Source of the DNA: Ancylostoma caninum
Lineage: Eukaryota; Nematoda; Chromadorea; Rhabditida; Ancylostomatidae
Assembly (NCBI GenBank): GCA_037903475.1
Contig: JBAJFG010000469.1
Location: 124,001 to 188,000, forward strand
DNA: 64,000 nt
Direction: 5' to 3'
Position 1 is the stretch's first letter. Every line of letters begins with the position of its first letter. Below are positions 13,101 to 24,658 of the stretch, one piece after another. The notes under the pieces are model-generated. The model had not been told where the DNA came from, made no database searches, and saw only the letters and a program-made list of their open reading frames with translations. The translations under genes were made by a program, and so were the position numbers.

Positions 13101-15249
13101 AAGGCTATCATGGAAGGCTCTGCTCAGAATCCTTTCAATTTTTGGCGAGGTTTACGGAGGAACATAAAATTCTTCTGAACGAAACAGGTTGGCTCAAAGC
13201 AGGGTGCGTCAAGTCTTTGGACAAGCATAATTATGTGTTAGGAATTAGGCTGTGGAGAAGAGAAGGATTAAAAACCCAGTAAATTGCGCTCATTCTTAGG
13301 TCACCTGCACCTATAAAAACTATAATATTTTGGATTTTACAGGCTCATTCCCTATTAGTAGCCGGATCCTTGAAAGGAGGACTGGCCGTGCCGAAACCGG
13401 CACGAAACTGCTGAGTTTCTCGACGTGTCGCCTCGAATATTGAGAAGGACACCCAAATTTTCGCGGGGATTACAAAGGTGTCAGATTGCAGAATCTGAAG
13501 ATTCATAAAATTGTAAAAGATAGGTGAATACATCAAAGAATCCATCGTTTGCCTTAATCTTCGCAAAAAAAGGGATAGGTGCTCGATTCACAAGGCAACA
13601 CAGTCATTCAGCTCAAGCCAGTATCCTTGTTCACAAATATGTCAAGGCCATAAGTTCGGACAAACCCTTGCATTATAACATGAGAGATTGACGATTACAT
13701 GTAGTGCGATTTGTGCGTTTGCGCAGAATTTTGATAACTGCGAAAACGGAAACCGGTGATAATCCCGGCCTCACACTCCTCATATTCCAAAATTTCTGCA
13801 TTCTACTCCACAAAATTTCTCCCTTCTTGCGTGAAGACTTCGAATTTCGATAGTAGATGGATTTTATCAGAGAGATTTCTTCTTGATTCAATAGCAAGAA
13901 GATTCCTCAACCTACCAGAAGAAATTGAGATCCCTGAACAAGGAGGAAGAAAAGTTGGGAGAAGAATGTTCGTCACCCATGTACGTGCTGGCCAGAGTCG
14001 ATACTCTCACTTCCTTTTTCGAGGTACCTGCTCTTCATATAGAAGGCTCTATGAGCCAGAAAAGGAATTATATTCAAAACTAGCTCAAGAATAAATACTG
14101 AATGCCGGATTTTTCTACTTCTCTCCTTCACATTTTTAGCGAGCTGGCATCCTTGCCCCGAGTTTCGCCTCACCTTGCATATATTTCCTTTACTGTTGAA
14201 AAATACGTTATTTGTGTTCCCAAAAATTTTATTGGGGAATTTAAACATGAAAGGAAGAGCAAACAAAACTGTTGATGAAGACATGGGCGAGTGCAACCAA
14301 TCGAAACCGCAAACTGTTCATGTGATTGCTATCAATGAGGAATACATGTATGCATTGGTTTAGAAGGCACAAGTGAGGAAACAATGTCACATAAGCATCC
14401 GCCAAGAAGCTGAGAAGTTCTTAGAGATAAATCTGCCAAGGTCAATCATAGAACTCTGTACCCAAATTGCAACCGTAGAAAGAAATTTGCGACTAAAGAG
14501 GGGATAACAGGAACAAGCACATAAAAACATGAAAAAAGGAGCACTGCAGCTTAACAATTTGGAATTGAGACCATAGAAATTTGAAAACATCTGAATCCTT
14601 CGAAATCGAAGTAAAAAGAGAGCTCATCAAGACTACAACTTTAGAAAAATGAGTTGGGTAATTCGATCATTCGGTCATTGAGAGAAAGCGTCATCAAAAC
14701 ATATGACAACAAGGAATAAATAACGCACAAAGAAGCGGACATAGCAAATGACTATACAGGGAACCATTTGGATGGTGGTGTGGTGCAAGCAAAACAACGG
14801 TGAGCTTCCCGTCGGCTATAGAACTTGCGCGACCAGAACGGACCGGTTCACCAGTCGCTCAGTGAAATCCGGAACCGCGAGCCAACCCGGCGACATCAAG
14901 GAGCCTGTTACAAAGAACCTTGGGTAAACAAATTATTTCAAGCGAACTATCATCAGACAAAAACTTTCAAAGCAAGTCTGGATCAGCGAGACAGAATAGT
15001 AGATGAAGAACACATCCAGCTCTCAGTAAAAAACATCAAAAAATGTATTTTTCTTCGAAAGAAAAAACCCTTAAAATGTCGAGGTGAGTCGCGGTGAATC
15101 GCGCCCAACTAAAACAGCTCACTTTGCGTTACCTCAATAATGTTCTAGAAGCAAACTTTAGGTCGGACTAAGATAAAAATAACTCGGACTAAGATACTGA
15201 AGTAATGATCCTCGCCGTATACATAATTTCGCGGTTAAAAGCAGTACTA
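7996..15249. other. intergenic, no gene recognised
   Basis: Several kilobases without a recognisable exon chain. Open frames of 60-115 codons exist (for example 9139-9438 minus, 10495-10842 minus, 13756-14094 plus), but none shows a known motif or convincing splice context. A (TTTA)n tract and an (AAAT)n tract near 11194-11215 are the only clear simple repeats. Confidence 0.5.
10141..10172. repeat. (ATTT)n microsatellite
   Basis: Eight uninterrupted ATTT units. They create artificial Phe-Ile-Tyr-Leu repeats in three forward frames. Confidence 0.95.
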
Positions 15250-15545
15250 ACGGTAATTTTCACTTCTGCAGGGAGTTGCTTACCGTGTAACCGGCCGCTG
15301 GACAACCACAACAGTAAGTTGAACACAGCGAATCGCCGCCTACCGTCGAAGATACTGCCACGGACACATCTCCCGACCTAGAGAGAAGGGTTTGCGCCAG
15401 CGAACGCTATTGACCGGGAGTGGTGCGTGTGGTCTAGCGCAGTGGATGCAGTGTGATGTATGGAATGCGTACCTTTTGTCAGGGTTTCGTGGAGGGACCT
15501 ATCGGAGGAACACTTGTCCGCGTTGTGGACGCACAGGAAGAACCA
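15250..15545 (+). repeat. dispersed repeat, copy 1 (inverted partner at 18838-19123)
   Basis: This segment matches the reverse complement of 18838-19123 at roughly 85 percent by eye. Shared blocks include the start (GGTAATTTTCACTTCTG), a middle block (CCGCCTACCGTCGAAGATAC) and an end block (CACTTGTCCGCGTTGTGGAC). One frame is partly shared between copies, but no domain is recognised. It is probably a non-autonomous transposon copy, located 3' of the PTPMT1-like gene. Confidence 0.75.
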
Positions 15546-16344
15546 TCATTCACTGTGCTTCCCGTGTGTTTCACGCTACTTCTCTTGTCGATCAGTTTAC
15601 AAGTTTCCGTGGGTGCTGCCTTTAATTCATCGACAGTTTAACAGATACAAACTCAACGAGATCGACAAGCGAGATCCATCAGTTGGGACGGCATGCACAA
15701 CCGGCTGAGCACGAATGTCACCTCAAAACCAACATTCGTCGGAATTTTCTACTTGAAGGTAAAGTGAAATAGAACGCGTAAGTGTTGATTAGCAAGTGTC
15801 CCAGGTTGCAATGCGCTCTGTCGGCAACGTATTTGAACAATGGAAGGCTAACAAAAAAGTGCAGTGGACAGTGTCGAATAAACGTGCAACGGAGAAATAT
15901 CAGTAAATACCATGTCTCACAAACATTTAGGTGTTTCCGGTGTTTTTTCAACAACAGAAATAGGAAATTGTTGGAAGAGAGGCAAGAATGGACTGATTAC
16001 ATATAGAACAATGAATAAGGCAATAATAACAAGTGGCTAGAATTCATTCCTTTCTTTACGAGTTTACGTTTGATATATTAAAAACAGTGTGTTGCCGAGA
16101 TATTGATTAATAATAAGCGCACAATAGTAGCCTATTGTGAAAACAATCCCAATGATATTGCTAAGTTAGGATGAAACGTAATCTCTCTCCTTTTACGAAA
16201 CAGAAAGTTAGGAATGATGACTTCCAAAATTAGTCACACCAGATGCAAACAAATGAAATAACCAAGATAGAAAGGAGAACCTCGTCGAGAAATGAAGTGG
16301 AAAGTGAACATGAATTCCTCACAAGAACCGTACCATAAACTTAC

Positions 16345-19300
16345 CTATTTAGAGGAACTGGACGTCGAAGTAGTTTGGCTAGTTGTACTTGACATGTGCT
16401 TATCAAGATAGCGACGGTATTCGTTAGCTGTACGCCAGTGTGCGTTCCGCAGTACAGTCTAAATAATAAGCAAAATTTAAATATTCACCGTTCTCAAGGT
16501 ATGAGCAGGCCAATAAATTCGGAGGTTTTTGTAAAATGTAACTGATAAGAGTGAAAAGGTTCACCACTCTGAGCAAAAAGAATGAAGCATTGAGGGAAGA
16601 TAGTTGCGCATCTTTGCTATGTCACTTCCGCTTCAAATGGTATTTAAGCTATACCAAACGGTGGTAGAAAAAGAAATTAAGTGTACAATCATGCAGAAGA
16701 ATGAAAGAGCCGGAGGCTTCTACGAGCTTTCCGAGATTTCCGCGACATGATTTCGTACAACCACAACTAAATTAAGCTGACCTGAGGGCGCTTGCTCTTC
16801 AGAAATTCCACCGCTACGTTCGGTAACCAGTTCCGAGTTTTCATCAGATAGCATGTAGCTACTGTAGCGCTACGCGTACGTCCTGCCTAGAGAAAAGAAA
16901 AAAAATAGTCCACTGTAGAAGTGAGGAAGCAACTCTCGCAAGAATACCGCGCATCCACAAGCAATCTGATATTGTTATAAACTTGCCTTACAATGAACAT
17001 AGACTGATTTCCCTTTAGCAGCAATGTTTTCCATGAAATGCACCGCGGAATCAATCTGTGCCCGACCAGCGGATCCGAAGAAGTCTGTCATGGGAATGTC
17101 ATGGAATTCAACACCAGCTGCTTCCCAATCCTTGCAAATAAACGAAATATCATAATATACTTGGAACAGTCGGAAGAAGCTGAGCAAATGATGAACAAAA
17201 CTCCTGGGAAAATACCGGAAAAAATAACTTTCACGTCAGTATTCTGCGAAAAATTATGCTGGGCCTATGGAGATTAGGAAGTGCTGTGCTGCTGACTCAG
17301 TTATCGCTCGCAAAGAACATAATGGAGGGCTGGCAGCACAAAACTCAAAGACTTCTTGGCTTTGTTTATACTTCATATTGGTACGATCGTCGAACAACTG
17401 CAAACTGTTCAGGAATGGCTGCTCTCGTACGGAAGCATACGAAAACTAAGATCGCGGTGTGTTAAATGGCAATCATCTCGCTACAGTCTATTTCGCTGGC
17501 GAAGATAGTTGTGAGGATGCCATTGAGAAAAAGAGCCCGGGAAAGAGCGCAGGGATTGGAGAAGGTGCAGAAGAAACCAGACAGAATGCACGGAAACTCG
17601 CCAAAACGTCGTCGCTACACAGCGAAGACCTTTAGTGCTTTCGCAGGAAATCATGTAAAGTGTTTTCGATTTACGGTGGCGTGGATGCGCCCCGCTCGCT
17701 TTAACTAAGAGATTCGAGCGCGCGGCTCGGTGTAGCTGTGGGCGCTTAACTGCGAAAATTGGTCAACTCAAATTACGTTCACTGTATTTCCTAGTCAACT
17801 TCAATTATGTCATGAAATCTCAAACAAGGGAAGTAGGATTCTGCGTTCGAGCTAACCCGAGTAGTAAATTCTTTGAAAAAAAAAATAAGATACTCCCAGT
17901 TTTGCACTGAGCGAGAGTTCCACCCACCCCTTTTTCATCCAGGATTAAAGGCAGCAGGAGCTGAAATCCTCGACTCTGAGCTGAGCTGTGGGTGTTGAAG
18001 TACAGACTCAGCACATCATAAATGTAAAACGAACACAGACAATGATGGCTTACCTGCAGAGAAAATGGAACATTCGTCGCGAACACGCCTGGCCGTGTTT
18101 GCGCGCGGACGAGTTTTCCCCGGCACAAAAGCCATTGTGGTGCGTGTTTTGGCGCAGAGGGAAAACGGAATGCATTCAATTCACAGGGTTTCATTGCGGG
18201 ACTCGGCCAAAACCACGCGCCGCAATGGCTTTCGCGCAGGGGAAAACTCGTCCGCGCACGAACACAGCCAGGCGCGTTCGCGACGAATGTTCCATTTTCT
18301 TTGCAGGTAAGCCATCATTGTCTGTGTTCGTTTCACATTTATGATGTGCTGAGTCCGTACTTCACCACCCGCAGCTCAGCTCAGAGTCGAGAATTTCAGC
18401 TCATGCTGCCTTTAAGAAGATTCAATTCAGAGGAAGCTACGCTTGACATTACACGACTGCTATCGTCTGACGAGGAAACTTCTAAGGCAGCACTCACGGA
18501 AATTTCTGTGTCGGAGATTTCGAGGTATATCGGAGTTTTTGGATGCGTTGAACTGATCGACAATGATGAAACAGCGTGAAGCACGCAGAAAACACAAGAA
18601 ATGATGGCGATATTTCCTGTGCGTCCCGCGGGAGGACGAGGGGTCCGAGACAAGAGGTGCGCTCGCTCGTTAGCTGGGTCATGTCGCACCTCGACCGCAC
18701 CTATGGCTACAGTATCCATCTGCCTCTGAACCCTTCATAGCTACAGAGGACAGCCAGTGAGACAACTCGTACGTATCGTCGCACGCGATGGACCGTCGTT
18801 GTAGTAGTAGTACTTGATAATATGGAAAGGAATTAGTGTTGGCTGTTCTTCGTGTGCGTCCACAACGCGGACAAGTGTTCCGTGATAGGTCCCGCCGTGA
18901 AACCCTGCAAAAGGTACGAATTCCACACACCCACACGCGCGCACCCAGCCGATGGCGTTAGCTGGCGTGATGGAGTTATTTTTGTCCATGTCGGCAGATG
19001 TATCCACGGCAGTATCTTCGACGGTAGGCGGCGGTTCACTGTGTTCAACCTACTGTTCTGATTGTCCAGCGGACGGCTACATTACATGGTAAGCAACTTC
19101 CCACAGAAGTGAAAATTACCTTTAACATATGACAAATGAGCGCACACTATTGGACAAGATGAAAAGTTAAGTTCCATTGGTCGCTGCTACCGTACCCATT
19201 TGTAGGTGTATTGGATACTTGATTTCAAAAAGAAAAAAAAACAAAAAATATAGGACTCGAAGACAAACCAGACCTCCTTCTTTATAGCATTGTAAGCAAG

Positions 19301-19596
19301 CTTCAACTCGTAGTCCTCAACGCAGCATACAACACCACCCACATTTTCTTTCTGAAGACAATATAATACAAGACGGATGAGACTTCAGTAACATCATCAA
19401 AGATCTTAAAAGAAACTGAATTGTAATGACTAGTCAAGCTTACCTTAACAAGATCGTCCTGCATCGATTTGAACGGCAACGCCCCAACCAATAGAGTGTC
19501 ATCAACTCGGTTGTACCACGTCCATTTTTGTGGTTGCAGGTAGTTCCTCAAAAGATTGTACCCCAGTGAGGGGTAGAAGGCAAGCCCTGCCAACAT
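16345..19596 (-). CDS. PTPMT1: PTPMT1-like mitochondrial phosphatidylglycerophosphatase
   Basis: Five exons in consistent phase 0 encode about 197 residues, close to the family's ~200: 19444-19596, 19274-19351, 16987-17130, 16782-16886 and 16345-16458 (stop TAG included). The N-terminus (MLAGLAFYPSLGYNLLR) is hydrophobic, as in the mitochondrial anchor of the family. Next come the WYNRVDDTLLVGALP block and ENVGGVVCCVEDYE. The dual-specificity phosphatase loop is HCKAGRTRS, giving HCX5R with catalytic Cys124 and Arg130. The C-terminus holds VLRNAHWRTANEYRRYL. Family knowledge: PTPMT1 removes phosphate from phosphatidylglycerophosphate at the inner mitochondrial membrane during cardiolipin synthesis. 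Oddities: the intron splitting the active-site loop begins with GC (AAG, then GCAAGT), and GTAAG directly follows the stop. An acceptor (TTCTCCAG) ends two bases before the ATG and may receive a trans-spliced leader. Intron 2 (2.1 kb) hosts two repeats. A broken copy of exon 2 lies at 24574-24650. Confidence 0.92.
17943..18414. mobile_element. long palindromic MITE in PTPMT1-like intron 2
   Basis: Almost the whole ~470-bp segment is an inverted repeat around about 18178. The left end (AAAGGCAGCAGGAGCTGAAA) reappears inverted at the right end. Internal blocks such as CATCATAAATGTAAAACGAA and AATGGAACATTCGTCGCGAA recur inverted too. It carries no transposase. The long overlapping frames here are palindrome artefacts. 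Confidence 0.8.
18838..19123 (-). repeat. dispersed repeat, copy 2 inside PTPMT1-like intron 2
   Basis: Inverted counterpart of 15250-15545. It lies in the intron between exons 2 and 3 of the PTPMT1-like gene, so that exons 3 to 5 are bracketed by the two inverted copies about 3.3 kb apart. Confidence 0.75.
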
Positions 19597-19599
19597 ACC

Positions 19600-22125
19600 T
19601 GGAGAATGTAATCTGAATTATGTATCTATGGATGCAATGACTACGAAAGAAATTGAAGCTAACCACAGAGTGAATAATAATGCAAGAAAATTAGTAGTTG
19701 TGCAAAATGCCGTAAGGGAGCAGCGCACTAGTTGATGAATACAGTAGGCTAAAACATCGGCTTATGCGCAGGCTTCAGCGCAGCTTGTTGGTGGGAAGCT
19801 GGGCTTCGTAAAAGGGTCGAAAAGCAAAAGGGGCCTCGTACGGGTTCGGGGCCGAGCCCCGGAGAACTTTGAGGTGTTCGTTGGTCCAAAGAAAAATGCG
19901 TTGATAAAGGCGATGAAAGATGAAAAAGGCTCGCAAAAGAACTGCTCGTAGCTTTAGCAGAGCAGTTGCGGCGATCGATGTTGAAAAGTTCGATTGAGCA
20001 GATCACGTACAGGTTCCCATAATCCGGAGGACTCAAACGACTCCTGCGCCACGGAATCTGCACGGATTGAGCTGGAATCTTCAGTGAGATAAGAACTAAG
20101 GAACACTAGAAGATTTTGAAAGAGACAATCTAAACTTATGTGAACTAAAAAAGTATACGCTCACATTCTGAGTCTGAGTAATTGCAGGGCTCTCCCGTTA
20201 ACTCGAGACTTAACCGATTGACACCAAATTTGGGGTGAAGAAGCGTCATGGCACTCAAAATAAATGTATGCTATTAGATCACAAAACTTATATGGATCCA
20301 GGAATTGTATGCTCGGTAAAGGGGCCAGCCTGTTTCAGACAGGCTGGGGTACAAGCTGAGCCCGTCGGGGGCATAATTTCCCTATTCGAACACATAAGTT
20401 TCTAACCTCCTACCATGCCCCCTATACTTGTAGGTATGTGCTATCATACGCCTCACATACAATCACTTATCATCTCCTATCTTCTGAGTATCTGCCCTTC
20501 TCCGCTCGCTCCATGCACTATCGCAAGCCGTTTAGCCGCGCTGCAAAGCGGAGCACCGACCCAATCGATCCTGCGCGGGAACTGAAATTATTTGAAAGCC
20601 CCATTGGAAGCCTCAGCCATGAAAGCCCATCTCAATACTGTTGCCGACTGAATGCAAGCAGGAAAACAGACATTCAGGAATTTCTCAGACACTCGGAGCG
20701 GGCGGCCCGCGCACCCATTTGGGAAGACAGGCCCAGCAGCGGCCCTATTTTGTGGGCGTGGCTTATTACAGGCCGGGCAGCGGCCCTTAAATTTTTGCGG
20801 CCCACCCGGTCGCCCATAAAAACTTGGTAGCGTCGCGAAGGGGACGCCGCCGTTGCGCGAGGTCAAGCATGCAATATCGATTCTCTTCGCTTATAAGTAT
20901 TCATTCCCGTTTCGTTCGTTGCTTATTTTGTATTGAGATGTGCTTAAATTGTTTCCTAATCGATAAAATTGTTAGCATATTGTGAGTTTTCATCGTATGT
21001 GTCTAAATACTTTCAGATGGTACTTCATTACCTTCAAATCTCATTCTACTTAATTGTGGAAAACGTTTGAGTTTTATATCATGGAGGACTAGAAGATCGT
21101 CCAAGGAAGATGTACTCATGCAGTCAAATGGAATGAAAGAGTGAAAGTTATGCGAATCTGTGGGTCTAAAGGTGTAAGTTCTAAGTTTCTCAGTCACCAA
21201 CTCTAGTGAAAAGCATAAATTGTTTCATTATAGAATTCCGCTTGAAGAAGGTATCTCATATTTGGGACGCAGCATTCGACAAGGATAATCTCATGTTTGG
21301 ATTGTAATAGCGGCTCCCGGAACGAGATCTTGAAATGCATGGGATTACACTCATCTTCTTCTCTTTTGATTGATTATCTTCAGAATTCATACTCATTCTA
21401 TGAAAATTAAACAAAGTACCAGTGCCCTGCCATGTTCATCTTACTGAAAGACCATATTATTTGTGTTGTGTTTTTTTTTTGTTCAATGAGATTGTGAGTT
21501 TTGTATTTAACCTTGCAGGCAACACTGTTTTCCCTAATGTATTTACTGTTCTATAAATCATGTTATATCATCACAGTAGGTAATTTGTACGAATACAGTA
21601 GGTAATTTGTACGTTTATTTTTGTTTTATGTGCAGCGGTTCCATGCAAAGTTTTTTTTTCCTATAATAATAAGCCTTATTTCACTGGAGTAGAGCAGTGA
21701 CGACAACAAATCATTGATAACACAGAGCCTCAAGGTCAACTGCATCCCCAAGGGGCACCCATAGGCACGAATGATAATTCTTCCGGCCCAGCAACCTGCC
21801 ATCTCAGGCCGGGCCTGTCACCCATTCGCGGCCGGCCCGCGGCTGCTACGTTTGCCCGGCCGCTAATGGTAGCGAGGGTGGCCCGCTAAGAGTGTCTGAG
21901 TTCGAGCGTCGGCCATACCTTTTCCTGCGGCATGACACCGGCGGGACAAACGCAAAAGTGGGCGAAGTTGGCGCGCCTATCCCGCCGTTAGTTTCGCCTT
22001 TTCCTGTATTTGACCTGCTGTGATAATGCTAGTGGGACGGCAGGAGCAGGACAGATCATCCTGCAGCGCTAGTATGTACAAGCCGCCATTAATAGTGATG
22101 GCTAACTAGCATAGCTGAAGAAGTA
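19600..22125. other. intergenic with decayed, GC-rich inverted-repeat element
   Basis: No gene recognised. Between about 20670 and 21905, two GC-rich segments rich in GGCCGGGC/CGGCCC read as loose inverted copies of each other (both contain CTCAGACACTC). They may be the degenerate ends of an old transposon, including any frame read through 20438-20830. A short perfect hairpin is listed at 20325. Confidence 0.45.
20325..20347. repeat. perfect 9-bp hairpin
   Basis: CCAGCCTGT and ACAGGCTGG form a perfect stem around the loop TTCAG. It lies next to the degenerate GC-rich element and could be a structural end of a transposon. No function is assigned. Confidence 0.6.
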
Positions 22126-22160
22126 TTAGGTTGGCGCACAATTAATGCGGTTTTTTGCGA
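22126..22160. mobile_element. mariner terminal repeat fragment
   Basis: A TA dinucleotide is followed by TTAGGTTGGCGCACAATTAA, a close match to the terminus of the better-preserved mariner at 49803. No matching opposite end was found nearby, so this is a solo terminus or truncated copy. Confidence 0.6.
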
Positions 22161-22326
22161 GTTGTTATGCTTCGCATAACGCATACAGTTTTTCTCAAAA
22201 ATTCTTGCCTCACGCGAACCATCCATCAGCTTCGCCACGTCACACCACGTATGCATAGGTGATGCGGCGCGGCTTAGCAGACGGGCGGTCGAGAGTGAGG
22301 CAAGTATTTTTGTGAAGCACTGTAGT

Positions 22327-22372
22327 TCATATAGGAAACTCCAAACGTACGCAGACAAGAGTCGGGACGGCA
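22327..22372. mobile_element. truncated end of CTCCAAACGTACGC MITE family
   Basis: About 45 bp match the outer end of the palindromic MITE at 61099 (GGAAACTCCAAACGTACGCA), then the sequence diverges. Only one terminus is present. Confidence 0.65.
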
Positions 22373-22485
22373 AGCACTAGGCGACAAAGGGGGGCGTTCC
22401 CGTACGAGATACCTTGATGGCAGCAGCATATGTAGACATAGGCATTGCTGGCATCCTGCCAGCTCCAGCGTCGATGCATACCAAC

Positions 22486-22540
22486 CTGGAACTGGGAATG
22501 TGATAGGTCCCCAGGTGTTGCCACCATCGACCAGGTCGTA
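22486..22540 (-). CDS. possible isolated internal exon
   Basis: A 55-bp open segment on the minus strand is bounded by an excellent acceptor (GTTATTTTCAG) and a plausible donor (CCAG then GTTGGT). It would encode YDLVDGGNTWGPITFPVP. The peptide looks coding-like, but neither the family nor neighbouring exons were identified. Confidence 0.25.
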
Positions 22541-24067
22541 CTGAAAATAACAAAGTCAGCGTATTCCTATTAGTTCTCTGGCTACCTTGTCAGAATAGTG
22601 TTATTAAAAAGTAGTGGGGATAACTCAATTATGTGAGGAGCAGGGAAGAATAAGTCAACATTAAATTTAGCAATTATGCAAATGGCTGTGTGGATATTTC
22701 ATCGCTTATCTCTACGAAGAAATTCCAGAATTAAGTCCAAACTTTGATTTCATGAAAGGTTTAGAAATGACCGTTTCGATGAACCAAACCTCTACAGAAG
22801 TAAAATAAAATCAGCAGCTAGGTATATACTCTTTTCCTCATTCGATGGTCCTTCTCCATCCCTCATTCGAGGAGCAGATGCTCTTTCCTGTATGCAGTGT
22901 GTCGGAGTAGCGGCCCACACAAATTTTGGCTTTCTTAATGTTTTGAAGCTTTTTCTCTTCCAAAAAATGTGTCATCGATAGGAACGAAGAGTATTCTAAT
23001 TGTGTGAAGTCTGGGCTATATAGTGATCATATGCAGGACCTCTCATCCAAACTAGGAAATGAATACGACCGATGGATTGATTGGCAACATCAATTTCGGT
23101 TCAGTTATCCACGTTTCACGGAATTTTCAAAAAGTCACTTTACGTACGGATTTAGCGGAGTCGCAAAGCATACTACACTCTCTGTATGCATTATGCATCA
23201 TCCCGAAAGTCCGGGATGTAAAAATTTGGTTAAAAATGCTAACATTTGAGGTTTCTACCGACGTTTCTAATATAGGAAGGGTAGCAATACGCGTTTTTCT
23301 TCTGGAAGAGCACTGTCCTGCACTGTTCTTTTATACTAAAGTCAGGTACGAAATGAAGAAATGGAGACTTTTCAACCTTTCTAACAATAACTTCTACTTT
23401 TGTTTTCATTTATATCTAAAGCTTTTGTTTTCATTTATATCCAACCTTTCTTCATCGTTCCTTGTTTATTGCCCTTCTCTAAAACCACTGCCGTGTCCAC
23501 TTGAAACAGCCAGTAGGTCCTGGAACTCAATGTTCCCCCGCTCTGAACCTGCCAAAAGCTAAGCGCTTGAGCACTGTACTGCAAAAACGTTCGGAAACTA
23601 TCTTCCCATTGCAGACTTCAAGGCAGAACATGCTCTTTCAGAAGCAAAACGCGTGTTGTTACCAATCCTGTTTTAGGCTAACATCGGTAGAAACGCTGCT
23701 CACATAATAGAACTATTCCCTCACGGGTTCGAAAAGAGAGGAAAAGCAAATAACTTTGTGGGTAGATGATTATCCTCCATATTGACTTTGCCCTAATTAC
23801 CCACTTGAATACTGTATCCAGTTCCATGACGAGCATTTTTCCCCTTTTTCTTTTGCTAAAAAATTGCGGAAGAAGATGATCGATATACGAGCGTTTAACC
23901 TCAACATTCCTGACGTCGACCTAGACAGCTCCAATGTACCAGTAATTAAAGGTGCGAGAGAGGTGCGACAGCCATCCGAGCGAGCGCTTACTGCCACCCT
24001 GCAGAGTGCAGAGATGACAGTTTTGCAGATCTCGTCCGAGACACGCCTCTCGTTGTCGCCTAGTGCA
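22541..24067. other. intergenic, nothing firm
   Basis: AT-rich sequence. The longest open frame (23059-23562 plus) has no motif and no splice support, and it contains a local duplication of a TTTCATTTATATC block near 23410-23440. Confidence 0.45.
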
Positions 24068-24217
24068 ACGCACCCCAAGAGTCGAGATCGCGGCGCGGCT
24101 CTCATGGGCAGAGACGCAGGCGCACACTATGCTGAGCTCCCGTGACTCTACCCAAGAGAGCCGCGCCGCGGTCCTGACTCTTGACTGCGTCCGATCGGAC
24201 TTCTCTGTATATTTCAC
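24068..24217. mobile_element. palindromic MITE, CTCCAAACGTACGC family
   Basis: The inverted arms GAGATCGCGGCGCGGCTCTC and AGAGAGCCGCGCCGCGGTCC flank a short centre, as in the copies at 47027 and 61099. The outer ends are eroded. Confidence 0.75.
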
Positions 24218-24290
24218 ATTACGCCGTTATGCCATATCAATTAGTGCTCCATGTTGTTCCTTGCTTACACAGAATACCATACCAGGTCGA

Positions 24291-24405
24291 TACCATGAAG
24301 ATAACTATGAAACATGATACGCAGATCAGGGATGATGACGTGGAGCGCTAGCAAACGTGGCATCTTCTCGATCCCCGCGTGCGGGGGCGGACTTGTCGTT
24401 TCGGA
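24291..24405 (+). repeat. dispersed repeat (second copy at 61487-61602)
   Basis: Direct-orientation copy of 61487-61602. Shared blocks include CAGATCAGGGATGATGAC and CTCGATCCCCGCGTG. The two differ by scattered substitutions. The class is unknown. Confidence 0.75.
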
Positions 24406-24492
24406 CAAATTATATCTAGGTACATTTATAATTGTCGTGGCTTGCGAACACAAGCATGCAATAAAACTTTGAAAAGAACTCATGCAATAAAA

Positions 24493-24657
24493 CTTGAATA
24501 GTCTTTACAATTCAGTTTCTTTTATGATCTTTGTTGATGCTACTGAAGTCTCATCCGTCTTGTAGTATATCAGAAAGAAAATGTGGGTGGTGTTGTATGC
24601 TGCGTGAGGACTACGAGTTGAAGCTTGCTTACAATGCTATAAAGAAGGAGGTCTGGT
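24493..24657 (+). pseudogene. duplicated PTPMT1 exon 2 with flanking intron, frameshifted
   Basis: This segment is a copy, in opposite orientation, of the PTPMT1-like gene's intron 1 and exon 2 (19274-19443). The exon-like part is 24574-24650, 77 bp instead of 78. One T is missing after GTATGCTGCG, which shifts the frame. About 80 bp of intron 1 are preserved upstream, including TACAATTCAG and CTGAAGTCTCATCCGTC, so this is a DNA-level duplication and not a retrocopy. Similarity stops within about 7 bp of the donor site, exactly where a Penelope-like fragment starts. Confidence 0.9.
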
Positions 24658-24658
24658 C

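Noticed and set aside
14290..14363. Plus-strand VIAINEEYMYALV resembling the VITMNEEYE motif of PTPMT1
   Set aside because: The real motif (VVCCVEDYE) is present in exon 2 at 19274-19351 in the correct gene and strand. This one has no splice context or further similarity, so I treat it as coincidence.
17820..18344. Frames of 80-124 codons on both strands
   Set aside because: They lie in a near-complete palindrome, so the two strands give near-identical translations. No protein motif was seen.
20438..20830. 130-codon plus-strand frame
   Set aside because: Its second half runs through a GC-rich degenerate transposon end and the opposite strand is also open, indicating compositional bias.
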